Positions 40,036-49,768 of a stretch of DNA of 64,000 nucleotides are shown piece after piece. The position numbers and the translations under genes are program-made. This DNA is from Modestobacter sp. Leaf380 (GTDB lineage Bacteria; Actinomycetota; Actinomycetes; Mycobacteriales; Geodermatophilaceae): assembly GCF_001424485.1 (NCBI RefSeq), contig NZ_LMQC01000001.1, positions 780,411 through 844,410 of the forward strand. Reading direction: 5' to 3'. Position 1 is the first letter of the stretch, and the number at the start of each line of letters is the position of its first letter. The notes beneath the pieces were generated by a model. That model was not told where the DNA came from. It saw nothing but the letters and a program-made list of their open reading frames with translations, and did no database searches.

Positions 40036-41415
40036 TCAGCAGCCGCGGATCGTGACGCCGCGGGCCGCCATCCACGGCACCGGGTCGACCTGACCGCCGT
40101 ACATGGCACCGCTGGGGTGCACCTCGAAGTGCAGGTGCGGGCCGGTGGACTGGCCCTTGTTGCCGACCTCGGCGATCTGCTCACCGGCCGAGACCCGCTC
40201 GCCGGCCGAGACGAAGTACCGGTTGACGTGGCCGTACACGGTGACGGCGCCGTCGTCGCCGCGGATGTAGACGGCCTGGCCGAAGCCGGTGGCCGCGCCG
40301 GCCCGCTGGACGGTGCCGGAGGTGGCGGCGTAGATCGGGGTGCCGATCGGGGCGGCGACGTCGACGCCGAAGTGGGTGGTGCCCCAGCGGCTGCCGTAGC
40401 AGCTGGAGGTGCGGCCGGCGGCCGGGAGGACGTAGTTCGAGCTGCCCGGGGTGATGGACCCGCCGCCGCCGTAGTCGACGGAGGGGGCACTGCGGGCGCT
40501 GCTGGTGGCTGCAGCCGCGGCCGCCGCGGCAGCCGCGGCGGCCTGCGCCTGGGCGGCGGCGGCAGCGGCCTCCTCGGCGGCCTTCTGGTCCAGCCACGCC
40601 TGGTAGGCGTTGCGGGCACCCTGCAGCGAGAGCAGCTGCACCTGGGCGGCCTGCAGCTGGGCGTCGTAGGCCTGCTTCTGGGCGGTGGCGGCGGAGACGG
40701 CGGCCTCCTGGCCGGCCACCTGGGCGTCGGCGTCGGCCTTGGCGTCGGCGGCGGCCTGCTCGGCCGTGGCGCGCTCGGCGACGGCCTGCCGGGCGGCGGA
40801 GTCCGCGTTGGCCTGGGCGACCCGGGCGACCTCGAGGCCGCCGAGGACGTCGAGCTGGTTCTCGGCGACCCAGTCCAGCATCGCGGCCTTCTCGACCAGC
40901 TCGGCGGGACCGCCGGCGTCGAGCAGGGCGACCTCGCTGGTGAGGGCGGCGCCGTTCATGTAGCTGTTGCGGGAGAAGTCGCTGAGCCGGCCCTGCGCGG
41001 CGGTGACCGAGGCGGTCGCGGTGGCGAGCTGGGCGGCGGTCTCGTCGGCGGCGGCCTGGGCCAGGCCCAGTGCCTCCTCGGCGGCCAGGTAGGCGGTGCC
41101 GGCGGCCTCGGCCTGGACCTGGACCTGCTCGAGCTGTGCCTCGGCGCTGGCGACGAGGGCGGCGATCCGGCCGACCTCGGCGGCGGCGGCGTCCTGCTGG
41201 GCCTGCGCGGAGCCGATCTCGGCGTCGGAGGGGTTGCCCGGGGCGGCGGGGACGGCGAGGGCCGGGCCCGCACCCAGGGTCACCAGCGCGACCGCCAGCA
41301 GACCGACGAGCCCGCCGGTCAGGGCCCGACGGGAGCCGCGGGGGGCGGCTCCGGGTCGGTGCGTGGTGGTCGGCGTCCGGTGGTCACCGGAGGCGCGCAG
41401 CGGCTGCCGCGGCAT
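40036..41415 (-). CDS. Secreted M23 peptidase with coiled-coil domain
   Basis: 459 aa. A long basic N-region and signal peptide (about 30-55, cleaved near 'GPALAVPAA') precede about 240 residues of Ala/Gln/Glu-rich coiled coil, then an Ala-only stretch. The C-terminal M23 endopeptidase domain (about 335-450) has 'HFGVDVAAPIGTPI', 'YGHVNRY' and 'GPHLHFEVHP', which include the zinc ligands. The layout is that of EnvC/RipA-type cell-wall hydrolases or their activators, acting on peptidoglycan in cell division. All metal ligands are present, so it is probably active. The 186-bp leader contains a small hairpin (about 41555-41575) but no riboswitch I can recognise. Confidence 0.9.
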   Translation of the reverse strand: MPRQPLRASGDHRTPTTTHRPGAAPRGSRRALTGGLVGLLAVALVTLGAGPALAVPAAPGNPSDAEIGSAQAQQDAAAAEVGRIAALVASAEAQLEQVQVQAEAAGTAYLAAEEALGLAQAAADETAAQLATATASVTAAQGRLSDFSRNSYMNGAALTSEVALLDAGGPAELVEKAAMLDWVAENQLDVLGGLEVARVAQANADSAARQAVAERATAEQAAADAKADADAQVAGQEAAVSAATAQKQAYDAQLQAAQVQLLSLQGARNAYQAWLDQKAAEEAAAAAAQAQAAAAAAAAAAAATSSARSAPSVDYGGGGSITPGSSNYVLPAAGRTSSCYGSRWGTTHFGVDVAAPIGTPIYAATSGTVQRAGAATGFGQAVYIRGDDGAVTVYGHVNRYFVSAGERVSAGEQIAEVGNKGQSTGPHLHFEVHPSGAMYGGQVDPVPWMAARGVTIRGC

Positions 41416-41601
41416 GGTCGCTCCCTGGGGAAGAGGGATGGCGTGTGAGCCCGATCAGCGTCCCATCTGCACCACGAGTCACAGGAGCAACACGCAGAGG
41501 CAGCACAGGACTCATCAGTTGCTGTCCGCAACCCACACTGTCTGTCCCTCTCCCATCGACCCGTGACGGGTGGGACTTGAGGGACAGGAGGTGGAAATCC
41601 C

Positions 41602-42396
41602 TCAGGAGGGTGGGCGCTCCAGCTCGTGCGCCAGGTCCTCGAGCTCGGCCCCACCGGCCATCATGGCGGTGATCTCCTCGCGGCTGACCTCGTCCTTGCG
41701 GAAGTCGCCCAGGCTGCGGCCGCGCTTGAGCAGCACGAACCGGTCCCCCACCGGGTAGGCGTGGTGCGGGTTGTGGGTGATGAAGACGACGCCCAGCCCG
41801 CGGTCCCGGGCCTGCGCGATGTACCGCAGGACGACGCCGGCCTGCTTGACGCCCAGCGCCGACGTCGGCTCGTCCAGGATCAGCACCCGGGCACCGAAGT
41901 ACACCGCGCGGGCGATGGCCACGGACTGCCGCTCACCGCCGGACAGCGTGCCGACCGGCTGGTCGGGGTCCCGGACGTCGATGCCCATCGCGGCCAGTTC
42001 GCGCCGGGTGACGTCCTTGGCGGTCGCGGCGTCGAAGCGGCGGAAGGGCCCCCACCCCTTCGTCGGCTCCGAGCCCAGGAAGAAGTTCCGCCAGATCGCC
42101 ATCAGCGGGATCATCGCCAGGTCCTGGAAGACCGTGGCGATCCCGGCGTCCAGCGCCTCCCGCGGGGCACCGAAGCGGACCGGGGCACCGTCGAGCAGCA
42201 GCTCGCCGCGACTGGGCTGGTGCACCCCGGACAGCACCTTGATCAGGGTGGACTTGCCGGCGCCGTTGTCACCGAGCACGCAGGTGACCTCACCGGCCCG
42301 CACGCTGGTGGAGATGCCGTCCAGGGCGATCACCGAGCCGAAGTCCCGGCCGATGTCGCGCAGCTCCAGCAGGGGGGCGCCCTCGGGACCGCTCAT
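41602..42396 (-). CDS. Sugar ABC transporter ATPase (FrcA-like, single cassette)
   Basis: 264 aa. Walker [10 protein letters not shown] (about 42-50), Q-loop '[12 protein letters not shown]', signature LSGGERQ (about 155), Walker B '[12 protein letters not shown]', H-loop '[10 protein letters not shown]'. It has one ATPase cassette, as in fructose/ribose transporters of the FrcA type, rather than the fused double cassette of RbsA. It powers uptake of the sugar bound by the lipoprotein at 43518. Its ATG overlaps the permease stop by 4 nt; last gene of the operon. Confidence 0.92.
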   Translation of the reverse strand: MSGPEGAPLLELRDIGRDFGSVIALDGISTSVRAGEVTCVLGDNGAGKSTLIKVLSGVHQPSRGELLLDGAPVRFGAPREALDAGIATVFQDLAMIPLMAIWRNFFLGSEPTKGWGPFRRFDAATAKDVTRRELAAMGIDVRDPDQPVGTLSGGERQSVAIARAVYFGARVLILDEPTSALGVKQAGVVLRYIAQARDRGLGVVFITHNPHHAYPVGDRFVLLKRGRSLGDFRKDEVSREEITAMMAGGAELEDLAHELERPPS

Positions 42397-43445
42397 CGCC
42401 GCGCCTCCGCGTAGCGCCGGATCGCGCGGTTGGTGAGCACGGCCAGCAGCAGCATCGCGCCCAGGAAGAAGTAGAACCAGTCCGAGTCGTAGCGCAGGTA
42501 GACGATCCCCTGCTGCGTCATGCCGAAGATCAGCGCACCGAGCGAGGCGCCCACGGCCGAGCCGAACCCGCCGGTGAGCAGACAGCCTCCGATGACCGCC
42601 GCGACGATGTAGATCAGCTCGTTGCCGATGCCCACGTTGGCCTGCACCGAGGTCTGCCGGACCGCGTAGACGACGCCCACGAACCAGGCCGCCCCGGCCG
42701 TGGTCATGAACAGCGTGATGGTGGTGCGGGCGGCCGGCACACCGACGTTGCGGCTGGCCACCTCGTCACCGCCGGTGGCGAAGACCCAGTTGCCGAAGCG
42801 GGTGCGCAGCAGCACCCAGGTGGCCAGCAGCGTCACCAGCACCCACCACACGACGGCGATCCGGAACGGCTGCCCGGCGATGGTGAAGGAGGAGGCGAAG
42901 ACCGCCTCGGCGGACTCGAAGCCCGCGGTCGCGCCGATCCCGCCGGCGTTGACCGTGCCGGTGAACAGCTTGGTCAGCCCCAGGTTCAGCCCCTGCAACA
43001 TGAGGAACGTGCCCAGCGTGATGATGAAGCTGGGCAGCCCGGTGCGGACCACCAGGAAGCCGTTGAGCGCACCGATCGCCAGCGCGATCACCAGCGCGAC
43101 GGCGATGCCGACCCAGATGCTGGTCTCGAACTGCACGCTCACGATGCCGACGGTCAGCGCCGACGTCCCGGTCATCACCCCGGCCGACAGGTCGAAGTGC
43201 CCGCCGATCATCAGCAGCGCCACCGCGCAGGCCATGATCCCCAGCGTCGAGGCCGGGTCCAGCCAGTTCGCGATGCCCGCCGGGGACAGGAAGACCGAGG
43301 ACTGGGCCGCGAAGAACACGAACACGACGACGGCGCCGACCAGCGCGCCGAGCTCGGGCTTGACCAGCAGTCGCTTGAGCAGCCCGACCGAGGCCACCCG
43401 CTCGTCCGCCGGGGGGCGGGTCGGTGGCGCGTCCGTCGTCGTCAC
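42393..43445 (-). CDS. Sugar ABC transporter permease (RbsC/FrcC family)
   Basis: 350 aa with an N-terminal cytosolic 40 residues and 8-10 hydrophobic helices. It carries the family blocks '[18 protein letters not shown]', '[22 protein letters not shown]' and '[19 protein letters not shown]', typical of ribose/xylose/inositol-type permeases. It is the membrane channel of the transporter formed with the ATPase downstream and the binding protein upstream. Confidence 0.93.
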   Translation of the reverse strand: MTTTDAPPTRPPADERVASVGLLKRLLVKPELGALVGAVVVFVFFAAQSSVFLSPAGIANWLDPASTLGIMACAVALLMIGGHFDLSAGVMTGTSALTVGIVSVQFETSIWVGIAVALVIALAIGALNGFLVVRTGLPSFIITLGTFLMLQGLNLGLTKLFTGTVNAGGIGATAGFESAEAVFASSFTIAGQPFRIAVVWWVLVTLLATWVLLRTRFGNWVFATGGDEVASRNVGVPAARTTITLFMTTAGAAWFVGVVYAVRQTSVQANVGIGNELIYIVAAVIGGCLLTGGFGSAVGASLGALIFGMTQQGIVYLRYDSDWFYFFLGAMLLLAVLTNRAIRRYAEARR

Positions 43446-43473
43446 GGTCTCTCGTCGTCCTCTCGGGGGTGCT

Positions 43474-43502
43474 CCGGCCGGCCCGGGGTGCGGGCCGGCC
43501 GG
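43474..43502 (-). promoter_or_regulatory. Intercistronic stem-loop after the binding-protein gene
   Basis: 11-bp perfect stem (CCGGCCGGCCC / GGGCCGGCCGG) with a 7-nt loop lies in the 72-nt gap between the binding-protein gene and the permease gene. Such hairpins often protect the 5' message or attenuate transcription, so binding protein is made in excess over permease. Confidence 0.55.
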
Positions 43503-43517
43503 TCGGTCAGCCGTGCG

Positions 43518-44480
43518 TCAGCGGGTGCCCGCCGTCGCCAGGTCGGCGATCTCGTCGACGTTCTCGCTGTCCACGATGCCCGGCCCGGTGAGGACCGGCT
43601 GCCCGCCACCCACGGTGTTCAGGTTCTGTGCGTACAGCTGCAGCATGACGACCGGCAGGTAGCCCTGCTCGAACTGCTGCTGGTCGACCGCGAAGGAGAT
43701 GGTGCCCTCCTGGATGCCGGAGATCACGTCGGCGTTCAGGTCGAACGTGGCGATCTCGGCCTCGGAGCCGGCGTCGGTGGCGGCCGAGGCGGCCACCGCG
43801 GCGACGGCGGAGTTCAGCGTGAGCACCGCGTCGATGCTCGGGTCGCTCTGCAGCGAGGAGGTGATCGTCGACTCCGCGGCCGCCAGGTCGTTGATGTCGA
43901 CCTGCAGCGTGGTGACGTCGGAGCCCAGTCCCTGCGAGGCGCCGTCGCAGCGCTGCTCGAGGCCGATGTTGCCCGCCTCGTGCACCACGCACAGCACGTT
44001 CGTGCGCCCGTCGGTGGCCAGCCGCTCCCCGGCGCCCTGGCCGGCGATCGTCTCGTCCTGACCGACGTGCCCGATCGCGCCGAACTCGACGGACTCGGCG
44101 GCACCGGAGTTGATCGTCACCACCGGGATCCCGGCGGCGACGGCGTCCTCGACGGCGGACTGCAGCGCCTCGGGGTTGGCCATCGAGACCACGATGCCGT
44201 CGACGCCCTGGTTCACCGCGGCCTCGATCAGCTGCGACTGCCGCTGGGGGTCGCCGTCGGACTGGTAGTCGACCTCGATCCCGAGGTCCTCACCGGCCTG
44301 GACGGCACCGTTCTGCACGACGTCCCAGAAGGCGTCGCCGGGCGACCCGTGCGTGACGACGGCGAAGGTCAGCGAGTCGCCGTCGGCACCGGTGGCCGTC
44401 GGCTCGTCACCGCCCGAGCAGGCGGAGAGCAGCAGGGGTGCGGCCAGGGCGAGGGCGAGCAGCCGCTGGGGTCGGGCCAT
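43518..44480 (-). CDS. Sugar-binding lipoprotein of an ABC transporter
   Basis: 320 aa from ATG 44480, with CGGAGGAA about 8 nt upstream. Signal peptide with lipobox 'LLSAC' (about 18-22). Periplasmic-binding protein family 4 (ribose-binding) features: 'FAVVTHGSPGDAFWDVVQNG', 'VDGIVVSMANPEALQSAV', 'GIPVVTINSG', 'IGHVGQDETIAG', 'FDLNADVISGIQEGTISFAVDQQ'. It captures a monosaccharide, perhaps ribose, fructose or inositol, for the downstream permease and ATPase. No regulator or sugar kinase is adjacent to narrow the substrate. Confidence 0.92.
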   Translation of the reverse strand: MARPQRLLALALAAPLLLSACSGGDEPTATGADGDSLTFAVVTHGSPGDAFWDVVQNGAVQAGEDLGIEVDYQSDGDPQRQSQLIEAAVNQGVDGIVVSMANPEALQSAVEDAVAAGIPVVTINSGAAESVEFGAIGHVGQDETIAGQGAGERLATDGRTNVLCVVHEAGNIGLEQRCDGASQGLGSDVTTLQVDINDLAAAESTITSSLQSDPSIDAVLTLNSAVAAVAASAATDAGSEAEIATFDLNADVISGIQEGTISFAVDQQQFEQGYLPVVMLQLYAQNLNTVGGGQPVLTGPGIVDSENVDEIADLATAGTR

Positions 44481-44702
44481 CGTGGGGTTCCTCCGAGTGT
44501 GCGTGCGTGCGGCGGGCGCAGCGTGCTCCCGCGGGTCCGTGCCGGCGGGCGGCACTGTGGGCCCGCACGGAGTGTGCGGCACGCGCCCCGCGACCGGGAC
44601 GTGCGACCCCCCGGACGGAGGACGACGCTCGATGATCCCCCGGCCGGCTGCCCCCGCGCCCGGCGGTGGTCACACCGAGACCCAGTCGTCACCGACGATC
44701 CC

Positions 44703-44708
44703 TAGGCT
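44703..44708 (+). promoter_or_regulatory. -10 box of leaderless valine dehydrogenase transcript
   Basis: TAGGCT ends 6 nt before the GTG at 44715 with no ribosome site, predicting transcription start at or next to the start codon. The remainder of the 234-bp gap to the divergent sugar operon shows no recognisable operator. Confidence 0.5.
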
Positions 44709-44714
44709 GGAGCC

Positions 44715-45785
44715 GTGGACGTCATGGGCTCCGGGCACGAACAGGTCGTCTTCTGCTCCGACCGGGAGTCCGGTCTGCGGGCGGTGATCGCGGTCTACTC
44801 GACCGCACTGGGGCCGGCCCTGGGCGGCACCCGCTTCTTCCCCTACGCCTCCGAGGCCGACGCCGTCACCGACGCACTGGCCCTGTCCAGGGCGATGGCC
44901 TACAAGAACAGCCTGGCCGGCCTGGACCTCGGCGGCGGCAAGGGCGTGATCATCGGCGACCCGGCGACGGACAAGACCGAGGCGCTGCTGCGCGCCTACG
45001 GCCGGTTCGTCGAGGCGCTCGGCGGCCGCTACCTCACCGCCTGCGACGTCGGCACGTACAACGCCGACCTCGACGTCGTCGCCCGGGAGACCCGCTTCGC
45101 CCACGGCCGGTCCCTGGCGTACGGCGGGTGCGGGGACTCCTCGGTGCTCACCGCCTTCGGCGTCTTCCAGGGCATGCGGGCCGCCGCGCAGCACCGGTGG
45201 GGCTCGCCGTCCCTGGCCGGGCGCACGGTCGCCGTGGCCGGGGTGGGCAAGGTCGGGTCGTGGCTGGTCGACTCCCTGGTCGAGGACGGCGCCTCCGTCG
45301 TCGTCACCGACGTGGACGCCGCCGCCGTCGCCCGGGTCACCGCGAAGCACCCGGGGGTGCAGGCGGTCGCGGACACCGCCGCGCTGGTCCGCACCCCGCA
45401 CGACGTCTACGCCCCCTGCGCCCTCGGCGGCGCCCTGGACGACGAGACCGTCGCCGTGCTGCCCGCCGAGATCGTCTGCGGCGGGGCGAACAACCAGCTG
45501 GCCCACGAGGGCACCGCGCAGCTGCTGGCCGACCGGGGCGTCCTCTACGCCCCGGACTACCTGGTCAACGCCGGCGGGGTCATCCAGGTCGAGGACGAGC
45601 GGCACGGGTTCTCCTTCGCCCGGGCCCAGGCCAAGGCGACCACGATCTACGACGTCGCCCTGCGGGTCTTCGCCGCCGCGGACGCCGCCGGGGTCACCCC
45701 CGCCGTCGCCGCAGACCGACTCGCCGAGGAGCGGATGTCCTCCGTGGGACGTCTGTCGACCATCCGACTGCCCCTCCGGCACTGA
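44715..45785 (+). CDS. vdh: Leucine/valine dehydrogenase (Glu/Leu/Phe/Val dehydrogenase family)
   Basis: 356 aa. N-terminal dimerisation/substrate domain with '[16 protein letters not shown]' and the catalytic Lys in '[12 protein letters not shown]' (K76), then a Rossmann domain '[21 protein letters not shown]' and '[16 protein letters not shown]'. The enzyme oxidatively deaminates branched-chain amino acids to 2-oxo acids with NAD+, feeding branched acyl-CoA pools. In Streptomyces vdh also lies near DUF3073 and purM, so the synteny supports the call. Substrate preference between Leu and Val cannot be decided here. Confidence 0.9.
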   Translation: MDVMGSGHEQVVFCSDRESGLRAVIAVYSTALGPALGGTRFFPYASEADAVTDALALSRAMAYKNSLAGLDLGGGKGVIIGDPATDKTEALLRAYGRFVEALGGRYLTACDVGTYNADLDVVARETRFAHGRSLAYGGCGDSSVLTAFGVFQGMRAAAQHRWGSPSLAGRTVAVAGVGKVGSWLVDSLVEDGASVVVTDVDAAAVARVTAKHPGVQAVADTAALVRTPHDVYAPCALGGALDDETVAVLPAEIVCGGANNQLAHEGTAQLLADRGVLYAPDYLVNAGGVIQVEDERHGFSFARAQAKATTIYDVALRVFAAADAAGVTPAVAADRLAEERMSSVGRLSTIRLPLRH

Positions 45786-45968
45786 GATCCAGGCCACCCG
45801 GAGGCCTCCTGACCAGCCCGTCCGGGGGACGCGCGGGGAGGACGTGTGCCGAGCCCCGTTCCGTGACGTAAGCTCGCCCTCGGACACAATCACTCAGTCG
45901 GGGTCGCCACACGGGCCGTCCAAGCCCAGTGCTGGACGCCCGCCACTCCGTAACGAGGGGGTCGAGCC

Positions 45969-46190
45969 ATGGGGCGCGGCCGAGCGAAGGCCAAGCAGAC
46001 ACGCGTGGCCCGTGAGCTCAAGTACAGCTCACCCAATACCGACCTGACTGCCCTGCAGCGGGAACTCGGTGGCCAGCCGTCGTCCTACCCCACCCAGGTG
46101 GGCAAGGACGACGCCGAGGACGACGGCGACGAGTTCGCTGCTCGGTGGGTCGACGACGACGCGGACGACGACTGGGCAGCCAGTCGCTGA
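45969..46190 (+). CDS. DUF3073 family small protein
   Basis: 73 aa. The N-terminus 'MGRGRAKAKQTRVARELKYS' with 'SPNTDLTALQRELGG' is the invariant signature of DUF3073, a small actinobacterial protein with a basic head and a strongly acidic tail ('DDDADDDWAASR'). A GAGGGGG ribosome site precedes the ATG. It sits between vdh and purM as in Streptomyces. The role is unknown; the charge split suggests nucleic-acid or ribosome association (inference). Confidence 0.93.
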   Translation: MGRGRAKAKQTRVARELKYSSPNTDLTALQRELGGQPSSYPTQVGKDDAEDDGDEFAARWVDDDADDDWAASR

Positions 46191-46236
46191 TCCGCTGCGC
46201 CGATCGGCCCAGCAGGACGCAACACGCAACAAGCTC

Positions 46237-46270
46237 ACGACACCGCCGCCCCTCGGGACGGCGGTGTCGT
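46237..46270. terminator. Bidirectional hairpin between DUF3073 gene and purM
   Basis: 12-bp perfect stem (ACGACACCGCCG / CGGCGGTGTCGT) with a 10-nt loop, between two convergent genes. Confidence 0.75.
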
Positions 46271-46341
46271 CGTGCTGTGCGCCGGCAGTCCGACCGCGGG
46301 TCGGCTCCCGACCGCCCACCAGGGGCGACCGGGAGCTGCCC

Positions 46342-47397
46342 TCAGCGGTAGGAGCCGACCAGCCGGGCGGGGGCGGCGGTGGGGTCGGTGCGCTCGCCGA
46401 CGGTGCCGGCCACCCAGGCGGGGACGCCGCGCTCGGTGAGCAGGGCGACCGTGCGGTCGGCGACCTCGGGGGCGACGGCGGCGACCATGCCGACCCCGCA
46501 GTTGAACGCCCGCTCGGACTCGGTGCGCGGCACGCCCTGGGACTCCATCAGGTGCACCGCGGCCGGCAGGGCCCACGTGGAGCGGTCCAGGACCGCCTCC
46601 AGGCCGTCGGGGACGACGCGGCCAGCGTTGGCGGCCAGCCCGCCCCCGGTGATGTGCGCGAAGGCGTGCACGGCGTCCACGGACAGCTCGGCGACCAGGG
46701 CCAGGCAGTCCAGCGCGTAGATCCGGGTGGGCTCCAGCAGCGTGGCGCCCAGCTCCCGGTCCAGCCCGGCCGGGGTGGCCAGCAGGTCCAGCCCGGCGCT
46801 CGCGACGACGCGGCGGACCAGGGAGTAGCCGTTGGAGTGGAAGCCCGAGGAGGCCATGGCGACGACGACGTCCCCGTCGCGGACCCGCTCGGGGCCCAGC
46901 ACCGCGTCGGCCTCGACCACGCCGACGGCGGTCGCGGCCAGGTCGTACTCGTCGGCGCCCATCAGGTCGCCGTGCTCGGCGGTCTCCCCGCCGACCAGTG
47001 AGGCCCCGGCCAGCCGGCAGCCGGTGGCGATGCCGGTGACGATCGCGGCGATCCGCTCCGGGACGACCTTGCCGCAGGCCACGTAGTCCTGCAGGAAGAG
47101 CGGCTCGGCACCGCAGGCCACCAGGTCGTCGACGCACATGGCGACCAGGTCGATGCCCACGGTGTCGTGCCGGTCCAGCTGGCGGGCCAGCGCGATCTTG
47201 GTGCCGACGCCGTCGGTGGACGACGCGAGCAGCGGCTTGCGGTACTTCTGGGTGTCCAGCGCGAACAGCCCGGCGAACCCGCCCAGCCCGCCGACGACCT
47301 CGGGCCGGTTGGTGGCCTCCACCGCGCTCTTCATCAGCGTGACGGCGCGCTCGCCGGCATCGATGTCGACGCCGGACCCGGCGTAGGTGAACGTCAC
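46342..47397 (-). CDS. purM: Phosphoribosylformylglycinamidine cyclo-ligase (AIR synthase)
   Basis: 351 aa from GTG 47397, overlapping the purF stop by 4 nt. AIR synthase features: 'TYAGSGVDIDAGERAV', 'LLASSTDGVGTKIALA', 'MCVDDLVACGAEPLFLQDY', 'SLVGGETAEHGDLM', 'HITGGGLAANAGRVVPDGL'. It catalyses the ATP-dependent ring closure of FGAM to AIR, step 5 of purine synthesis. Translationally coupled to purF. Confidence 0.97.
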   Translation of the reverse strand: MTFTYAGSGVDIDAGERAVTLMKSAVEATNRPEVVGGLGGFAGLFALDTQKYRKPLLASSTDGVGTKIALARQLDRHDTVGIDLVAMCVDDLVACGAEPLFLQDYVACGKVVPERIAAIVTGIATGCRLAGASLVGGETAEHGDLMGADEYDLAATAVGVVEADAVLGPERVRDGDVVVAMASSGFHSNGYSLVRRVVASAGLDLLATPAGLDRELGATLLEPTRIYALDCLALVAELSVDAVHAFAHITGGGLAANAGRVVPDGLEAVLDRSTWALPAAVHLMESQGVPRTESERAFNCGVGMVAAVAPEVADRTVALLTERGVPAWVAGTVGERTDPTAAPARLVGSYR

Positions 47398-48974
47398 GGG
47401 CGGGTCAGCGCGTCGTCGGCGCCACCGGCGGTGCTGGGGCTGCCGGCCTGCTGGCCGGTCCACCCGCTCACCGCGCGGGCCGCAGCCCGGTCGACGTCGT
47501 CGAGCACCGGCAGGGTGCGCCGGCTGATGCCCTCGAGCACGTGCTTGCCCAGCACCTCGGGCTCGCCCAGCGGGATCGGGTACTCCCCGGTGAAGCAGGC
47601 CGAGCACAGCCGGTTGGCCGGCTGCTCGGTCGCCGCGATCATCCCGGCCTCGCTGACGTAGCCCAGCGAGTCGGCGTTGATCGAGGCGCGGACGCCATCG
47701 ACGTCCAGCCCGTTGGCGACCAGCTCGGCGCGGCTGGCGAAGTCGATGCCGTAGAAGCAGGGCCACTTGACCGGCGGCGAGGCGATCCGCACGTGCACCT
47801 CGACGGCACCGGCCTCGCGCAGCATCCGGACCAGGGCGCGCTGGGTGTTGCCGCGCACGATCGAGTCGTCCACGACGACCAGGCGCTTGCCGCGGATGAC
47901 GTCGCGCAGCGGGTTGAGCTTGAGCCGGATGCCCAGCTGGCGGATCGTCTGGCTGGGCTGGATGAACGTGCGGCCCACGTAGGAGTTCTTGACCAGACCC
48001 AGGCCGTAGGGGATGCCCGAGGCCTCGGCGTAGCCCACGGCGGCCGGCGTGCCCGACTCCGGGACCGGGATGACCAGGTCGGCCTCGACGGCGTGCTCCT
48101 TGGCCAGCCGACGGCCGATCTCCACCCGGGCGGCGTGCACGCCACGGCCGGAGATCGTGGTGTCGGGGCGGGCCAGGTAGACGTACTCGAAGACGCAGCC
48201 CTTGGGCGAGGCGGGCGCGAAGTGCTGGGAGCGCAGACCGTCCTCGTCGATGGCGATCAGCTCACCCGGCTCGACCTCGCGGACGTAGGAGGCGCCGACG
48301 ATGTCCAGCGCAGCCGTCTCGCTGGCCACCACCCAGCCGCGCTCCAGGCGGCCCAGCACCAGCGGCCGGACGCCCTGGGCGTCCCGGGCGGCGTAGAGCG
48401 TCGTCTCGTCCATGAAGGTGAAGCTGAAGGCCCCGCGCAGGTGTGGCAGCACCTGCATCGCCGCCGCCTCGACCGACAGGTCCTGCTTGGCGGCGATCAG
48501 CGCGGTGACGATGTCGGAGTCCGTGGTGGAGGAGAAGGCACCGGAGACGCCCTCGTCGGCGGCCTTGCTCGCCAGCTCCGCGGTGTTCACCAGGTTGCCG
48601 TTGTGGCACAGCGCGATGCCGGTGCCCGAGCCCGTCGTCCGGAACGTCGGCTGGGCGTTCTCCCAGGTGGAGGCACCGGTCGTGGAGTACCGGGTGTGCC
48701 CGACGGCGAGGAAGCCGCGCAGGCTGCTCAGGGTCGACTCGTCGAAGACCTGGCTCACCAGCCCGAGGTCCTTGTAGACCACCACCGAGGCACCGTCGGA
48801 GACCGCGATGCCGGCGGCCTCCTGACCCCGGTGCTGCAGGGCGTAGAGACCGAAGTAGGTCAGTTTCGCGACCTCCTCCCCCGGCGCCCAGACACCGAAG
48901 ACGCCGCAGGCGTCCTGGGGTCCGGCGTCCTGGGGGTCGAGGTCGTGCGTCAGCCGTCCATCACCGCGAGGCAC
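47394..48974 (-). CDS. purF: Amidophosphoribosyltransferase
   Basis: 526 aa from GTG 48974, predicted leaderless. A 22-residue propeptide precedes the N-terminal nucleophile Cys23 ('DACGVFGVW'), as in the B. subtilis-type enzyme, which is matured by propeptide removal and holds a 4Fe-4S cluster. The matching Cys residues are in 'PKGCVFEYV', 'KWPCFYGIDF' and 'CSACFTGEYP'. The PRPP-binding loop is 'LVVVDDSIVRGNTQRA'. It catalyses the committed step of purine synthesis (PRPP plus Gln to phosphoribosylamine). Operon purF-purM. Confidence 0.97.
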   Translation of the reverse strand: MPRGDGRLTHDLDPQDAGPQDACGVFGVWAPGEEVAKLTYFGLYALQHRGQEAAGIAVSDGASVVVYKDLGLVSQVFDESTLSSLRGFLAVGHTRYSTTGASTWENAQPTFRTTGSGTGIALCHNGNLVNTAELASKAADEGVSGAFSSTTDSDIVTALIAAKQDLSVEAAAMQVLPHLRGAFSFTFMDETTLYAARDAQGVRPLVLGRLERGWVVASETAALDIVGASYVREVEPGELIAIDEDGLRSQHFAPASPKGCVFEYVYLARPDTTISGRGVHAARVEIGRRLAKEHAVEADLVIPVPESGTPAAVGYAEASGIPYGLGLVKNSYVGRTFIQPSQTIRQLGIRLKLNPLRDVIRGKRLVVVDDSIVRGNTQRALVRMLREAGAVEVHVRIASPPVKWPCFYGIDFASRAELVANGLDVDGVRASINADSLGYVSEAGMIAATEQPANRLCSACFTGEYPIPLGEPEVLGKHVLEGISRRTLPVLDDVDRAAARAVSGWTGQQAGSPSTAGGADDALTRP

Positions 48975-48981
48975 GGGAGCG

Positions 48982-48987
48982 AGGGTA
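48982..48987 (-). promoter_or_regulatory. -10 box of leaderless purF transcript
   Basis: TACCCT on the minus strand lies 7 nt before the GTG start of purF. purS has the identical hexamer at the same spacing, so the two purine operons may share a promoter design. Confidence 0.45.
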
Positions 48988-49032
48988 CCGGGGCGAGGTG
49001 GACACGCCAGCCCCGGCGGGGTGACGACGCGC

Positions 49033-49761
49033 TCATCCCAGCAGCTCACGCAGCCGCCACGCGTCGCGGACGGCGTTCCCCTCCCCGTCGTTGTTGAAGT
49101 AGGCGAAGACCTCGACGCCGCCGGCACGCCACTCGCCGATGCGGTCGGCCCACCAGGCGAGGTCCGCGTCGCTGTAGGAACCGGCGTAGAGGTGCTCGTG
49201 GTCCGGGCCGTGGAACCGGACGTAGGCGAAGGGCGCGGTCACCCGCAGCTCGCAGGGGATGCCGGCCCCGCTCACGACGCAGTACGCGGCGCCGTACCGG
49301 GCCAGCAGCGACCAGACGTCCTCGTGCTGCCAGCTGGGGTGCCGCAGCTCGACCGCGACCCGCAGCCAGGGCGGCAGCTGCCGCAGGAAGAACTCCAGCC
49401 GGGCGTCGTCGCGCTGGTGGTCCGGCCGCAGCTGCACCAGCAGGACGCCGCGGCGGTCGCCGAGCTCGTGCCAGCCGGCGGCGGTCCGCTGCACCCAGGC
49501 CTCGGGCTGCAACAGCCGCCTGGCGTGGGTGAGGCCGCGGGCGGCCTTGACGCTCATCGCGAAGCCCGGGGGCAGCCGCTCCCGCCAGCCGGCGAACGTG
49601 GTGTCCCGGGGCCAGCGGTAGAACGAGGCGTTGAGCTCGACGGTGTCGACGTGCTGCACGTAGTGCGCGAGCCGGTCCCGGGACGGCGTCCCCGGTGGGT
49701 AGAGGACGCCGTCCCAGTGGTCGTAGCTCCAGCCGGACGTGCCGACCCGGACCTCCGCCAC
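49033..49761 (-). CDS. DUF72 family protein
   Basis: 242 aa. The N-terminus 'VRVGTSGWSYDHWDGVLYP' and following 'VDTVELNASFYRWP', 'FAMSVKAARGLTHARRL', 'VAVELRHPSW' and C-terminal 'VFAYFNNDGEGNAVRDA' are the conserved blocks of DUF72, a TIM-barrel family of unconfirmed activity with some similarity to sugar-phosphate or xylose-isomerase-like folds. Cytosolic. Seven nt behind the mscR-linked hydrolase gene, on the same strand. Full length for the family. Confidence 0.9.
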   Translation of the reverse strand: MAEVRVGTSGWSYDHWDGVLYPPGTPSRDRLAHYVQHVDTVELNASFYRWPRDTTFAGWRERLPPGFAMSVKAARGLTHARRLLQPEAWVQRTAAGWHELGDRRGVLLVQLRPDHQRDDARLEFFLRQLPPWLRVAVELRHPSWQHEDVWSLLARYGAAYCVVSGAGIPCELRVTAPFAYVRFHGPDHEHLYAGSYSDADLAWWADRIGEWRAGGVEVFAYFNNDGEGNAVRDAWRLRELLG

Positions 49762-49768
49762 GGCGGAC

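Noticed and set aside
41416..41601. Possible c-di-AMP (ydaO-type) riboswitch upstream of the M23 peptidase
   Set aside because: Such switches often precede actinobacterial cell-wall hydrolases, but I could not find the conserved core sequences; only a small hairpin is present.
45786..45968. bldC gene expected near vdh and DUF3073 by Streptomyces synteny
   Set aside because: The 183-bp gap has no ORF with a MerR-type helix-turn-helix.
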